Positions 23,244 to 35,971 of a stretch of 64,000 bases of DNA are shown here, piece by piece. Position 1 is the stretch's first letter. Each line of letters begins with the position of its first letter. Source of the stretch: Buxus sempervirens (taxonomy: Eukaryota > Streptophyta > Magnoliopsida > Buxales > Buxaceae); assembly GCA_947561395.2 (NCBI GenBank), contig OX387192.1, positions 1,364,001 to 1,428,000 on the forward strand, in the 5' to 3' direction. The notes under the pieces were generated by a model. The model was not told the origin of the DNA, did no database searches, and saw nothing but the letters and a program-made list of their open reading frames with translations. The position numbers were made by a program, and so were the translations under genes.

Positions 23244-25314
23244 TGTTCTATAACCTTCAAAAAAATCTCCTTATGGGTTTTCTATTTTGAGCCATCTCTT
23301 TCTTCTATTTTTCCTTGTTCAAAGCCTTGGAGTTCCGGGTTGGGAGTTTCCACAATTCTATATGAGTTCGTTTGGTTTGATTGTGTGAGAAGATCTTCGG
23401 AGTTCCAGAGTGTTGCCGTGGAGTAGAAATGAAGAGTTCTTCAGCTGCTTATGAGTCTGTGAGTTGTAGACTCTAACGTAGGATTGTTGAATCGTGTGAA
23501 CCATGGTCTATGTAAGTATTCTTCTTATGATGGATCTTTTAAGTGGCTCTTGCATTGCCCGAGGGTTTTTCTCTATTGAGAGTTCTCATAAAGTTTTCAC
23601 TTCATCAACAAATTGCTTGCGTTTATCTATTTACAGTTCAACATCTTTCCTTAGCCCAAATTCAGCTTGAATCATTAGTTAAAAACATGTAAAATGCCAA
23701 GAATTTCGAGAAATTAAATAAATGTTAAAGACACAAAATTCTAATTAAATAACCTAAGAAACATACAAAACACTCTAAAATTAGAAAATATGACTAAGAA
23801 AATACGTGAAATAATTTCTCACATCAGGCACTGTCACATCCGCGGCCAAGCAAAACACCTTGCATGCACTATGGGTGCCTCTTGGGTTGATGGCGCAAGC
23901 AACGACACACTTGCTAAGTGGTTACTGTTTTATCATTAGCTCAAACTTGTGCATGGCCGCAGGTAATGTGCACCTCGGTTTAGGCCGCTTGCACCCTCTG
24001 CCCCATCTACACGTATCGGAAGTTTGCATTATAAATAGTTTTTTATTATTATTATGTTAGATTCAATATATAATTCAAATCTAGAATAGAAGTTAAACTA
24101 AATTTATGTACTTACCTGAAGACATGGATGATTTGCTATTTCTTGAATTCTCTGCAAAAGTTCATAGTTAGGGCTAGCTCTTCCTCTCCTTACTCCTCTT
24201 TATCATAACCAAATGTCAGATGGGGAACAATTTTAGAATTCTTTATGTTTTGTGTGTTAGGAGAAGAGAGGGGACCAAGCCTATTTATAATATAATAGTC
24301 CTCACATTAAGGACTTTAATCCAGATTAGGATACTATGAAGACTCTTTATCCAATATGGTCTCTGGCCTATATACAACTCATATCACATTATAATTATAT
24401 AGAAAATATTCATGTATAACTAAGGTGCACCAAAACCAATTAAATTGATCATACATAATATTGGGTCAACTGTAATATCATCATGGACTATATATTGAAC
24501 TTGTTTTTATAAAACTAAAAATACAATCAACATGAGCCAACATAAAGAAAAATTCTAACATTTTAGGGTTATTTCATTGATCTTCTATTAATCTTAAGAT
24601 TGTGCTTCCTGGAGCTAAAGAGAAGAGATTAAAGATGGCTATGCCCTCATGCTTCAAGAAGAGTTTTGTGAAGAAGCTATCTCTTATACATCGTTGAAGA
24701 ATGAAGAACTCTTTGGTGGATTCTAATGAGCCATTCATGATCGATTAAAGAACTTCAAGGTGAAGGATACGATCAAGTCACTACGAGTTGATCAATCATG
24801 GAATAGGGAAGATTCTAAAAATGGCCAATCACATGACAAGCGTTGCTGGTAAAGGAGAATATATTGGCATGTGCTAATCTATGAGGTTAAAGATGGTACA
24901 CAGTCGGCTGAAGAATTTGAAACCCAAAATAAAAACAATGAAACAATTAATATAGTAGCCCTCATTGGCGACATAGTCGATAACTTAAAATGGAAGGAGG
25001 CTAATTGGGTGAACGCTGGAGGAACCTTCTGGAGAAAATTCTAGAGTTGAAACCTCTTTTAAGCATGACGAAATGACTAGGAATCAGTAATCGCTTTCAA
25101 GCTATATAAGGGCATATCAGTAATTTTGGAAAACGATGGGTGTTTTGGACCTTTTATGTACACATAGGCAATGGTGTTAACTATGAGTTAACGATAAGGG
25201 GTGTAGGTATATATTTTGCAAACCTGAAGGGATGTAACAGATCGTTTTTAAACCTGAAGGGGTTTGACTGTATTTGTCAGAAACCTCAATGGGTGTATTT
25301 GCAAATTTCCTTAA
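23244..25314. other. Intergenic, repeat-like, no gene seen
   Basis: After the probable outer LTR (to about 23650) I see no coding frame and no complete element. A short TATA-like 'cctatttataatataat' lies near 24280. The stretch from 25190 has repeated 'aaacctgaaggg(g/a)t' words. Confidence 0.5.
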
Positions 25315-26271
25315 GGAAAAATTATGAAAAAGGGTCACTTTTGGCCAGTATTTATAAAAACAATTCATCCAAAAACTTATTTCCAAAAAGGGTCACTTTT
25401 TAGAAATAATTAAATTACAGGATCACCTTTCAAAAATAATTAAATTAGAGAATCACTTTACTTGGTTGACAAGTGCATTATACGTGGGATGCAAATGAAC
25501 ACATCCTACATGGGATATAAATGCATTATACATGGGATGCGAGTAGGGCTGGCAATGGGTCGGATATATATCCGAATCCGATCCGAAATTACCGAATTCG
25601 GATAAAGGATTTAGATCCACGGTTCGGATACGGATCTCGAATTTCGGATCCAAATTTTTTCGGATTCGGATATACATGTATCCGATCCGAAAAAGATCCA
25701 AACCGAAAACATACTTATAATATATATAAACTTAGCCCAGACCATGGTTCAACCATAAGTTAAAAGGATTAAATCATCATTTGATCATTAGACACTTGGA
25801 TTTGTGGTAAAATTTACTTTAATTGTTAAAATTGTTTTTTAAAGTTTCAGGTTCAAACAGGCTCGAATTCGGATTTTTGATTGAATTCGGATTTCGGTTT
25901 TGAATTCGGATTTAGGATCGGATATCGGATCGAATTCGGATTTCGGATATTCATTGAATTTCGAATTCGGATTTAAGTATTAAAGATCCGTCGGATATCG
26001 GATCGAATTCGGATATCGGTAAATTTTTTTCGGATCGGATTCGGATCTTAGCAGATCCGTACCATATTCGACCGATTGCCACCCCTAGATGCGAGTGCAT
26101 CAGACCTGGATACAAGTATTACCAATAGAAAGTGACTATTTTTTAATTTTTTTTTGAAAAGCGACCCTCTATGTCAATTATGTTTGAAAAGTGCCCCTTT
26201 TCTGTAAAGTGACTTTTGATGGACTGTTTTTATAAACACAGGCCAAAAAGTGACTTTTTTGTAATTTTCCC
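25315..26271. mobile_element. Foldback element copy 1, split by a hAT MITE
   Basis: Long inverted repeats: the left end 'ggaaaaattatgaaaaaggg' mirrors the right end '...tgacttttttgtaattttccc', and inner segments ('ggccagtatttataaaaaca' versus 'tgtttttataaacacaggcc') are also inverted. The interior has repeated 'gggat(g/a)caaatg'. The related copy at 30524-30857 lacks the insert. Long TIRs suggest a Mutator-like MITE; a target duplication was not recognised. Confidence 0.7.
25544..26087. mobile_element. hAT-type MITE (544 bp)
   Basis: Terminal repeats TAGGGCTGGCAATGGGTCGG and (minus strand) TAGGGGTGGCAATCGGTCGA match at 17 of 20 positions and are flanked by an exact 8 bp duplication GATGCGAG (25536-25543, 26088-26095). 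This is diagnostic of hAT. The interior is built of 'cggatccgaattcgg'-like words in both orientations. No transposase. Confidence 0.93.
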
Positions 26272-27180
26272 TACTTCTAATCACGATACAATACATTTGA
26301 CAACTCGTGCCCGCATGGTTATCATTAATGCATAACAAGTCTACTTGTTATAAGGACTTGCTCACATGCCCAATTGGTTAAACTACATTAATTTCATTCG
26401 CAATCATACATCTTTGTCGTATGAATTTTTACTAAGTGTTTTTTCTTACAAAGAATAATGATAATTCGAATTTGTAATAGTAAATCACTTATGGTTGCCC
26501 TTGTTAGTTACTTAGAAATAATAATTTGAAAATTCTTCAAAGATTTTTATATCTTATAAAAAAACCATCCATTTAAATACTTAAGCTATCAAGTAGTTAA
26601 CCACGTGTCTATCTAGAAAAAAACTACCACCCAAAGAGTCTTATTTTAATTACCTATGAATAAAAAATGAGAGAGAAAAAAAGAAGATAAAATGGCTATC
26701 ATTAATGTAGTCTTTATTAACTTCATATTATAAACTTACCTTACGACAGCATGAAAGGACACCACCAATCCCATGTTTCATTACCCAAACCCTAACATTC
26801 CCTTGTGCTAATCATCAAGAAATTAAATTCCCAATGCTTGGTTGAAACGTTAGACTTGGTATTTAGTCAAGCTATTGCCGATCCCTTCGCCGGCCTTTTC
26901 TCCACGTGTCACATGATCTACCTTGTTTCAAGGAAATACCAAGAATCTGTGTTTCTTTATCCACCCTACTCTCTCTAAGTCTGATCTCTAGCATGTTTTA
27001 GTCCAACACCCTATTATTTTTTTAGAGGATTAGGGTTATTTTTTTCGTGTTCTACAAACATAGCGGCTATCTCTTCTTCTAGAATAGAATTTTGCTTTGA
27101 CTTTTATAGGTCTACTATTGCCCCATGTTCAAGCAATTATAAGAGCAAGAGTATTTTTGTAAACTCAAACAGGGTTTCCT
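26272..27180. other. Upstream region of polygalacturonase 1
   Basis: AT-rich non-coding sequence without recognisable genes. It presumably includes the promoter of the gene starting at 27267. Confidence 0.5.
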
Positions 27181-27188
27181 TTTTCATC

Positions 27189-27195
27189 TATATAT
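27189..27195 (+). promoter_or_regulatory. TATA box of polygalacturonase 1
   Basis: TATATAT about 75 bases upstream of the ATG at 27267, in a setting of 'catctatatatggccc'. Spacing allows a short leader of about 40 bases. Confidence 0.6.
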
Positions 27196-27266
27196 GGCCC
27201 AACTGCCATAACTTCCTCATCATCAACAATACTCTTTCTTGCTTTCTCATCTATCTGTGAGAGAAA

Positions 27267-29034
27267 ATGGTGAATCCCATGAAGCTTCTTCTCTCAATTG
27301 TCTTCATCTTCTTCCCCTTAGCAAATGCAGCTTACAATGTCGTCAACTTCGGCGCCACGGGTGACGGAAAAACAGACTCAACCCAAGCTTTCCTCAGTGC
27401 ATGGAACTCTGCATGCAGCTCAACCACCCCAACCCAGATATTTGTTCCTCAAGGAAGGTTCTTGATCAGACAAGTAGAATTCAGAGGGCCATGTAAGAAC
27501 AATGCAATCACCATCCAAATCCAAGGAACCCTTGTCGCTCCTTCGGATTATCGAGCACTAGGCACATCAGGCAACTGGATTTTGTTCATCAAGGTCACCG
27601 GTGTGTCCGTCTACGGCGGGACGCTGGATGGACAGGGAGCCAGTTTCTGGGCTTGTCTCAAATCCGGCAATCGTTGTCCAGATGGAACGAGGGTGAGCTA
27701 GCAAACCATATAACTACAGAATTGTATAATCAACCCTAGCTAAGGTAATATCTAGTATTTTGTGGTACTAACTTATAATTATATATGGTGCAGTCACTAA
27801 CCTTCAACTATGCAAGCAATGTGGTGATCAGTGGCTTAACCTCCATCAACAGCAAGGCTTCCCATATTGTCATAAATGAGTGCCAGAATGTGATGGTGCA
27901 AGGTTTGAAGATTGTTGCACCTGATGATAGTCCCAACACCGATGGCATACATGTACAGATATCCAAAGGAGTCACCATTGTTGGAACTAGTATAAAGACT
28001 GGGGATGACTGTGTCTCGATCGGTCCCGGCGCAACGAATCTTTGGATAGAACGCGTCGACTGTGGACCAGGACATGGAATAAGGTGACTAGCCTCCAGCC
28101 CAATACATACATTTGAAGTGGAAGATGGTTCTTAATTATCTCAACTAGTTGGTGTTCACAGTCTTAATTAATTGAAATTGACTTGTGGGTTAATTTCTTT
28201 ATTCTTTTGCAGCATTGGAAGTCTTGGCAAGGATGCCATGGAACCAGGAGTGCAGAATGTGACTGTGAAAAATGTCATCTTTACAGGAACTCAAAATGGG
28301 TTAAGGATAAAGTCATGGGCAAGGCCCAGCAGTGGCTTCGTCCAGGGAGTCCTGTATCAGGATGCTGTTATGAATAATGTGCAAAACCCAATCATAATCG
28401 ATCAAAATTACTGCCCTCGCGATCAAGGTTGCCCTGGTCAGGTAAGATCAGCTTATGGATAGATATAGCAATGGGCCTTGGTCCGTGATTTGTTGGCCCA
28501 TGTGGGCCCAATATTGGTTTAAGTGATACACTAGGGATGTAAAAAACTAACTGTGATGCCCACGTAGAAAAACAACCCACGTTAAAATATATTACATTCC
28601 ATTCAATTTGGGTTGTTATATTTATGTGACATAATAAATCTATAAAATAGGAAAAAAGCTAAGGGGTAATTTGGGTATAGATTATTAGGCCAGAATCTTG
28701 GCAATTCCCTTTATATATTAGTATAAATGTGATCTTCTACTATGATTGCCTTAAAAACTCTAGATTTAATTAATTTGAAGTTTTGATTCTTTCTTGTTTA
28801 TCTTCTTCTTAGAGCTCCGGCGTCAAGATCAGTCAAGTGACATACAGCAACATCCGAGGCTCATCGGCAACGGCAGTCGCTGTGAATTTCGAGTGCAGTA
28901 GAAGCAATCCATGCAGAGGCATCGAAATGCAAAACGTAAAGCTTACCTACCAAAATAGCCCAGCTCAATCCTCATGTTACAATGCAGGTGGGAAAGCGAC
29001 TGGTTTAATTTCACCATCCAGTTGTTTGTTGTGA
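27267..29034 (+). CDS. Polygalacturonase (glycoside hydrolase 28), secreted
   Basis: Hydrolyses alpha-1,4-galacturonan of cell-wall pectin. Four exons: 27267-27692, 27794-28083, 28213-28441 and 28813-29034, all with GT-AG borders, giving about 388 residues. A signal peptide (MVNPMKLLLSIVFIFFPLANA) precedes AYNVVNFGATGDGKTD. All four GH28 motifs are present: NTD (about 190-192), GDD (about 212-214), GHG (about 235-237) and RIK (270-272). Conserved cysteines occur in the C-terminal part (CSRSNPC; SSC). The length and the lack of an N-terminal prosequence suit the exo-type plant clade, often expressed in pollen, but endo versus exo cannot be settled here. A paralog with the same intron positions lies downstream at 33704. 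Start chosen by signal peptide and TATA spacing. Confidence 0.93.
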
Positions 29035-29496
29035 GAAAAAGGGGTTCACTTGTTGTCTACATGGGGAAGCAATGCGTAGAGCACTCGTCGATCTCATTAA
29101 TTGGAAACTAAGCCAAAAGATTCGATTAATTTTGTAATCTTTTTGGCTTTAATTTATGGGGTTGTAACTTGTAAGTGCAAGGCATTGATTTCAGTCATTT
29201 CTCTTATACTATGAAATGTAAATGAGAATACCGTTCAATTGGTTGGATAAATTTCATCTATACTATTGTCATGCCCCAAATCCTGAACACCTATAAGATG
29301 GTGTTACCAGAGGATTTGAGCATGAACTTGCTCATAAGCGCACTCATTCCTAATAGACGATTCCATTAATGCTAATAACTGTACCTAAACATTACTTGAA
29401 AATGATCCCTATAAACAATCATCAGAAATTTAATGAACCTAACAATGCTCATTACACTCTATATGATATGTATGTTAAACTTTGATATATAATCTA

Positions 29497-29811
29497 TCTA
29501 TACTATTAGTAAAGCGGACTCTGGGGAATTAATATTCCCCAGATTCTGGCCTTCTCTTTTTCTTCCCATAAATGCCTCCTCAAATCAAGAAATCAAATCA
29601 ATATTTATCCCCAAACATCCTTACGTTGTTGCACATCAAACCCAATTAGAACCTCCCACTCAAACATTCTTAACTTGCCAAGTAACTACCTGTTTCTATC
29701 CTTGAAAAAACTATTACCCAAAGGGGGTCCCACGTTAATTACCTATATCAACGTGCAGTAGTACATGTTGTTGTATTTAATTATTAGAAGTCCCAAAATC
29801 TGTGACTAGTG
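29497..29811 (+). mobile_element. Helitron 5' end, decayed
   Basis: TCTATACTATTAGTAAAGCG at 29497, after a host A, is nearly identical to the 5' end of the mini-Helitron at 14793, and the following 'gattctggcctt' is also shared. A 'gtgcagtagtacatg' hairpin-like motif occurs near 29753. A CTAG|T near 29807 could be the 3' end but is further from the hairpin than usual, so the right border is uncertain. Confidence 0.45.
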
Positions 29812-30523
29812 TCCTTCCCACAAGTTTATTAGAAGTCCCGAAATATGCTACTAATTATACAATAATGAAAAATAAATAATCATTAAAAAAAAGGAAATAA
29901 CAAAGAAATTACAATAATTAAAAAGTAATAATTAACTAAACAAAGACATTCCATTACAATGATATAAAAAAGGAAATAACAGCAACAAGCAATAATTAAT
30001 TAACAAGAAATTTCTAAAACTCTATCCATGCACAATTCGTTAACTTATCACCGTAATTCTGTTCAAATTTTTCTAGGGGAGCCTACATATGCATAAAAGA
30101 AAATTTTTTTTAAAGTTTAACTAATTGTTATATAAAATTTTAAAAATTTGGATCCCTTCACCAACGTATGTGTGTGTGTATATTTGACTATTAAACATAG
30201 CTGGACTTAATTTTAGTGAGATATCGATGGACCAAAAGCTTCATGGTCGTAGATATAGTCACATAGCTGTGGATCTCAACACATGCAACTCACATGCCAT
30301 CTCTTTATATAATCAAAGATTCCAAAACAAGGTAACCATAAAACAAGGCGACGTGTATTCATGAACCTATCTTTCACACCCAAAACATGAAAGAGGATTG
30401 CCAAAGACATGGATCAAGATACCGGGGTATATGCTTACATATGTAACTTATTCCTGAAATTTACTCTTATAGTTCACTCATTCAGAGAGAGAGAGAGAAA
30501 TACATATAGTCCACTAAGATGCT
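29812..30523. other. Intergenic, AT-rich, no gene seen
   Basis: No coding frame or complete repeat recognised between the Helitron remnant and the foldback element. Confidence 0.5.
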
Positions 30524-30857
30524 GAATTATAGAAAAGGGTCACGTTTTGTCAATAATTATAAAAAAAATCCATAGAAATTAAATTATAGGATCACTTTTC
30601 AAAAATAATTAAATTTGATGATCACTTTATTACATGGGACGCAAGCCAGGAATGCATTCTATGTGAGATACGAGCGCATCATATGTGGACATAAGTATGT
30701 TTTGTCTATAAAAACGACACTATTTTTAATTATTTTTGAGAAGTGACCCTTCAGATCAATTATGTTTTAAAAGTGGTCCTTTTCTGTAATTCAACATTAA
30801 TTTTAGTAGACTGTTTTTATATATCTTTTTAAAAAGTGACTTTTTCATAATTTTCCC
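30524..30857. mobile_element. Foldback element copy 2
   Basis: Same family as 25315-26271: 'aaaagggtcac...aaaaataattaaatt(t/a)ga(t/g)(g/a)atcactttat' on the left, and 'ttattttt(g)agaagtgacc...aaaaagtgactttttcataattttccc' on the right, in inverted orientation. It lacks the hAT insert, so it shows the uninterrupted structure of the family. Confidence 0.65.
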
Positions 30858-32741
30858 AAATAAAGTAGACAAAGACACAAATCTACGTGGTTCTTAAACC
30901 ATGGTGTTATGGTTTGATAAGGCTGGAAGGACACTACTACATAGCTAGAAAAACAAACAACATAAACAAAATAACGTGCATATTGTTAAACCAAATTAAA
31001 AGCCTTAATTACATTCTATGTTTAGACATGAGAAGCGTCCTTCAAAACGTCACCGATGATAAAATTAAGTTCAATTAACTAGTTTAATTAGTCAAATGAT
31101 TGGTCCTTTGCTCGCATGTGGGTTTGCCTAATTAAGATTTTTTTTTCCTTATAAGCAAGTTTTTTCAACAAAAGTAGCAATCATTGAACGTGCATGCGTT
31201 AGCCATGTGATATAACTTCCCACTAACGACCGACTAACCGTAACAAGACTTACTTTACTCTCCTTTTCAAACGTCCACATTCACACGCTAATCAAATACA
31301 TGATCTTCACACAAGAAAAAAGGGTCTCCATTCTAATCATTCTCCGCGGAATGCTGCGTGTAAGAAGAACATGATTGAATACACATAAGATATCTTGTAA
31401 TCATTCAACCCAATAGATTGTTGCCACTTTTAAGCTTAAGAAGCCCCTCCACGTCATGCAGAGATTGGAATATGAATGGAGGGTGCATGCCGCCTGAGAT
31501 GGTGCTAAATCCTTATGATTTTCATGTTTAAGGCTTAGCTAATTAACTTTAATTTTAAACCTACCCTCAATAAAATTAAAAAAAATGTGCAAGATAGCTT
31601 ACCTCCAGTTGATACTCTGTGAGTCGTTAAAGTTTCCGCTATATACTAAGTCGTAAGTCTTATATATGGAGCAACGCTCTTCAAAGAGGTATGAGCATTG
31701 TTTAAAACCAATGAGTAACTTGGAATACTTGCCCGAGTTACTCGGATAGGTTATATATGCTGCGAGTTTACTCGCCCTAAAAATCAGGTAATTTCACTAG
31801 GTATTTCTCTAGAGTAAATCCCAAACTTTAAACAAGTTTCTCCCCGATTAACCAGGTTAATTTTAGATAAAAATTTATTAAATTATGATATATTTTTATT
31901 TATCTCTTAAAATATTACTTTATTTATATAATAACAAGGTTGATAACTAGGACTAGTTACTCGTAATTACTTGGACGGCTAAGCTTCTGAGTTACTAGCC
32001 CTTTCCGGGTTTTTAAACACTGGGTATGAGTGTAATGGTTGTATGCGTATATTAGGATTTCACATCAACATTATAAACATATATTATATTATAGAATGCA
32101 TGTGTTTTGACATTTTTTTATATGAAAGGAGCTTCTTTTTTCATCGATTCTTCTCCTTTTTACCCAACTCCATTTGCTATTAGCTAGAGTAACTCTAGTA
32201 CCATGGAATGCCAAAAGGGGTGGGTTAGAATCTGCAAAATATGCTTCTCTTGTCATCTCTAAACAAACAAACTACAAGGAGATGCAGCCTTTAAAAGAGA
32301 AACATAAAAGATGGAAGGGTGTTTTGGTCAGTGTAAATTTGTCTGGAAACATGCAGCCCAGGCTATAAGGATCTGAGATCTTGCGCTTCAGGTTTTCTTT
32401 CCCCAGATGACATGCATTTTGGTTCCCGAAAATGAAGGGATGCTTTTGTTTCTCACGTTAACCGCCCTTCTTTTCTTCTTTCTTTACTAACTAACCTTTT
32501 AAAACTAATTTTCAAACAATCACCTCCATGCTGCTTCTTCTTTTATTAAACTATACTCTTGCACCATTCTCATTCTCATTCTCTCTCTCTCTCTCTCTCT
32601 CTAAGTAGGCACATGCATGTTGAGAGGTTGGACCCGCCTCTTTTTTTTCTTTTTGAGAATTCATGGGAGATAATTATAATGAAACTACCAAGAAAATTTT
32701 TGAAGTTTTCTTATCAGCATTCAAATGTGATTTGAGTCAAT
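30858..32741. other. Intergenic, no gene seen
   Basis: Non-coding. A (CT)n microsatellite lies at about 32579-32604. Short open frames (30887-31078, 32174-32368) have no recognisable domain. Confidence 0.5.
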
Positions 32742-32978
32742 TCATACTATATATAATGAGAAGAGACCCCTTGGGAATCGTGCCGAACAAAATACACACC
32801 TTTCCAAAATAGCCCTTACACACTATTGAGAAGTTTTATTAATAAAAGGGTAGAATGGTCAATACTACCTCATCAATTTTTTCAAAAACTAAAATTAGTT
32901 TTGCAACTATTCCCTCCAACATTGTCTCCTTCTATCCCTTCCTACATATGTGCAGTACTGCACGTGCACCCCTTCTAG
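32742..32978 (+). mobile_element. Mini-Helitron (about 237 bp)
   Basis: Starts TCATACTATATATAATGAGA. Ends with a perfect 14 bp palindrome GTGCAGTACTGCAC followed by GTGCACCCCTTCTAG and a host T. The hairpin-then-CTAG|T arrangement is typical of a Helitron 3' end. The base before the 5' end is T instead of A, a small departure. It shares 'cttggga..cgtgcc.aa' and the 3' end with 51485-51719. Confidence 0.65.
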
Positions 32979-33619
32979 TATGGAGAAAGGAAAGGACTAA
33001 ATAAGGCATGGATAACCTATGTAATGTTGAAATATCTTTTCGAGTTGATCAACTAAAATCAAACTAAAATAGTTCAAATTCATGCATGCGTGATGATCTA
33101 ATAATTAATCTAGACATAAACAAACCAAACATTCGTTATCAACTACACATCACCTACATATATAGAGAGTTATTGTCAAAAAAGAAAATGTAATAATATC
33201 CAATATTTATTTAACTCATTAATACTATTAAAAGCAAGTTATTCTTAAAATTTTTAGTTTATTTTCTGAAAAATATTTAAAATAAAAATGATATTATTTT
33301 AATGGGTATTCCTAATTATCAACATAAAATATAATAATATATTATTATTTTTTTAATTATCTACATGGATTAACACTAGTATCATACATTATTGCTAATG
33401 AATAATAAGAGAATTATGGGGATGTGCACATAAGTGCTATAAACTTCTTTTTATATTTTAATCTCAGGTAAGTTTTTATTCCAAGAATGGGTATTTTGGT
33501 ATAGGAGGTAGCGGACTTTAGAATCAACTCTGATCTTTTAAAATTTCGGCGTGGCACGCTTTCTGTTTCAGCCATCGAAAAAAAAAATGGTTTCAGCCAT
33601 GGCAGTCCCTCTTGATGCC

Positions 33620-33627
33620 TTTAAATA
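33620..33627 (+). promoter_or_regulatory. TATA-like box of polygalacturonase 2
   Basis: TTTAAATA about 77 bases upstream of the ATG at 33704, the same spacing as in the paralog. It is followed by a pyrimidine-rich leader. Confidence 0.5.
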
Positions 33628-33703
33628 CCCCAAACTTCCCCATCTTCTTCCCATCAACTCCCATTTCTCTCTCTCTCCCTCTCTGATAACGTTAACAGTG
33701 ACA

Positions 33704-35971
33704 ATGCTAACCTCCAGAAGCTATCTTCTCTCACTTCTCTTCATCTTCTTCTCCTCATCCTCTGCAACTTCAATCTACAACGTCGTCAATTTAGGGGCCA
33801 AACCGGATGGCAGAACCGACTCGACAAGATCCTTCCTTAACGCCTGGACCGCGGCCTGTGCCTCGGCGACACCCTCGACGATCTACGTACCAAAGGGAAG
33901 GTTCTTACTAAAGCATGCAACCTTTGGAGGGAAATGCAGGAACTCCGGTATCACGATAAGGATCGACGGCACTCTGGTGGCTCCTTCGGACTATAATGTC
34001 GTCGGCAATGCCGAAAACTGGCTCATGTTTGAGGGGGTCACCGGGGTTTCCATATACGGTGGGATCTTGGACGGTCAAGGGACGGCACTCTGGGCTTGCA
34101 AGGCTGCCGGAAGGAGATGCCCGCCAGGAGCAACGGTATGTTTGTAAAAAGACAAAATTATCCTCCGCATTTCGGTTAAGACGCGTTCATTACTTCATTT
34201 GGCTATTTTCTCTTCAAAATTAATCAAATTTTCAAAGAACATTTTGCCTTTTCAAAAAATTTATATTATACGTATTTCTCTCTCTTAATTTATCTATTTT
34301 ATGATGGTCACTATTTTTGGTGGGGAGGGTATTTTGGTCAAGTTCAGAAATAAAAATCTATGTAATACCGGTTAGAGTGATTCCGTGCCCCCAGAGTATA
34401 GACAGGTTCTCTGTACACAAGAGAATGTGAGCTTGTCAGTGGTTGCATCTGAACTCCCACCAAAAAGTATTCTGCGTTGAGGAGCACTAAACACTTCCTC
34501 AATTGTCTCCGCAAAGACAGCATCTCAAAAAATTCTTTATTGTAAATTTTTCTTTATTGCGGGATAAAATAATGTAGATTCCAATTCCATATATTATGGT
34601 AGCTTGTGATACACTGGATCATCCGAAATAGAAATGACATTAGATTGTGCTACTGTGTGGGTGCAGTCACTGAGCTTTTCCAACTCGAACAACATCGTGA
34701 TCAATGGATTGACGTCGTTAAACAGCCAGATGTTCCACATCGTCATCAACGGTTGCCGGAACGTGAAGATGCAGGGGGTGATGATCTCGGCCTCCGGTAA
34801 CAGCCCGAATACCGACGGCATTCACGTCCAATTGTCGACCGGTGTGACGATCATCGGCGCCGGAATCAAGACCGGAGATGATTGTATATCGGTTGGCCCC
34901 GGTACCATGAATCTTTGGATGGAGAACATCGCTTGTGGGCCTGGGCATGGAATCAGGTAACGTTGGTTTGGTCAACAACAATCTTGCGCGTCGCAGGATA
35001 TCATTTCTTCTGTTGGGCTGATGCTAACGTGCGCATGCGTGCGTGTGTTGTGTATACGCAGCATTGGGAGCCTGGGAAAGGATCTGCAAGAACGTGGCGT
35101 GCAGAACGTGACAGTTAGAACGGCCGTTTTTACCGGTACCCAAAACGGGTTGAGGATTAAATCGTGGGCGAGACCCAGTAGCGGTTTTGTTCAGGGAGTG
35201 CTTTTCCAACATGCTATAATGAGGAATGTCGAAAACCCCATCGTGATCGACCAAAATTACTGCCCAGGCGAAACAAAATGCACTAACCAGGTACAGAACC
35301 ACACGGGGTATATATGGAAAACTAATTAGTTTACTTTCAATTTTAACAGGACTCACACTCAAACGCAAGCCCCGCCCTAAACTAGTTTTATACACGCAAG
35401 GACATTCAAAACCGGGCTAGGCCTAAATTGCTTTAGCCCAAACCGGCCCATAAATTTCAGGCTTTTAAAAACCAGGCCAAGTAAGCCCGTGGGCCTCAAA
35501 ATTGGAGCCCAAGCTAATTTTAAACAGGGCTGGGCTCTTTGGGCCTAGTGGGCGGGGCATTTAACTGGCACCCCCTAATGCACTGGATGTTGAAGGGTAA
35601 ACTATGTGTGAGATGGGTTTGGGCTTGGGTTTAGCTTAAATTGGGCCAGATAACGAGGTTTCAATGACTGGTTATGTAATGAGATGAATTAAGAGATTTC
35701 AATGACTGGGTTATGTAAAATAACGAGGTGTTTCTTCTGAATTGCTTAACAGGTTTCAGGTGTGAGAATCAGCGGAGTGACATATCAAGACATCCAAGGA
35801 ACATCTGCGACGGCGGTTGCCGTGAGATTTGATTGTAGTCCCAAGAATCCATGTCAAGGGATCAGAATGGAGAACGTGAAGCTTACTTATCAGAACCGCC
35901 CGGCTCAATCATCTTGTTCACATGCCGGCGGCAAGGCTTCCGGCTTAGTAGAGCCAACTAGTTGTTTGTAG
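33704..35971 (+). CDS. Polygalacturonase (glycoside hydrolase 28), paralog 2
   Basis: Same enzyme family and exon plan as the gene at 27267: exons 33704-34135, 34667-34956, 35062-35290 and 35753-35971, about 389 residues. Exons 2 and 3 have exactly the same length (290 and 229 bases) in both genes. The signal peptide ([23 protein letters not shown]) precedes [16 protein letters not shown]. The GH28 motifs NTD, GDD, GHG and RIK are all intact. The frame is open upstream to 33551, but the ATG at 33704 is chosen because it begins the signal peptide and fits the TATA spacing. The exons are visibly richer in G+C and CpG than those of paralog 1, while its introns 1 and 3 are longer. Intron 3 holds a 'ggcccaa'-rich repeat at about 35395-35575. 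The exon 4 acceptor (CTTAACAG) was selected by homology; TTTCAG six bases on is an alternative. Confidence 0.93.

Larger units (their letters stand above)
15190..23650 (+). repeat. Possible outer LTR that hosts the nested solo-LTR stack
   Basis: Sequence on both sides of the 15908-23238 insertion looks like one promoter-bearing repeat: a TATA box 'cctataaatag' at about 15849 upstream, and a 'ttgcccgagggtttttctc' segment at about 23553 downstream, resembling the R/U5 part of a copia LTR. I could not fix the outer ends or a target duplication, so the extent is approximate. Confidence 0.3.

Noticed and set aside
34594-35395. Antisense and alternative-frame open frames over the polygalacturonase 2 exons
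   Set aside because: They are shadows caused by the high G+C of the exons; the sense frame carries all GH28 motifs.
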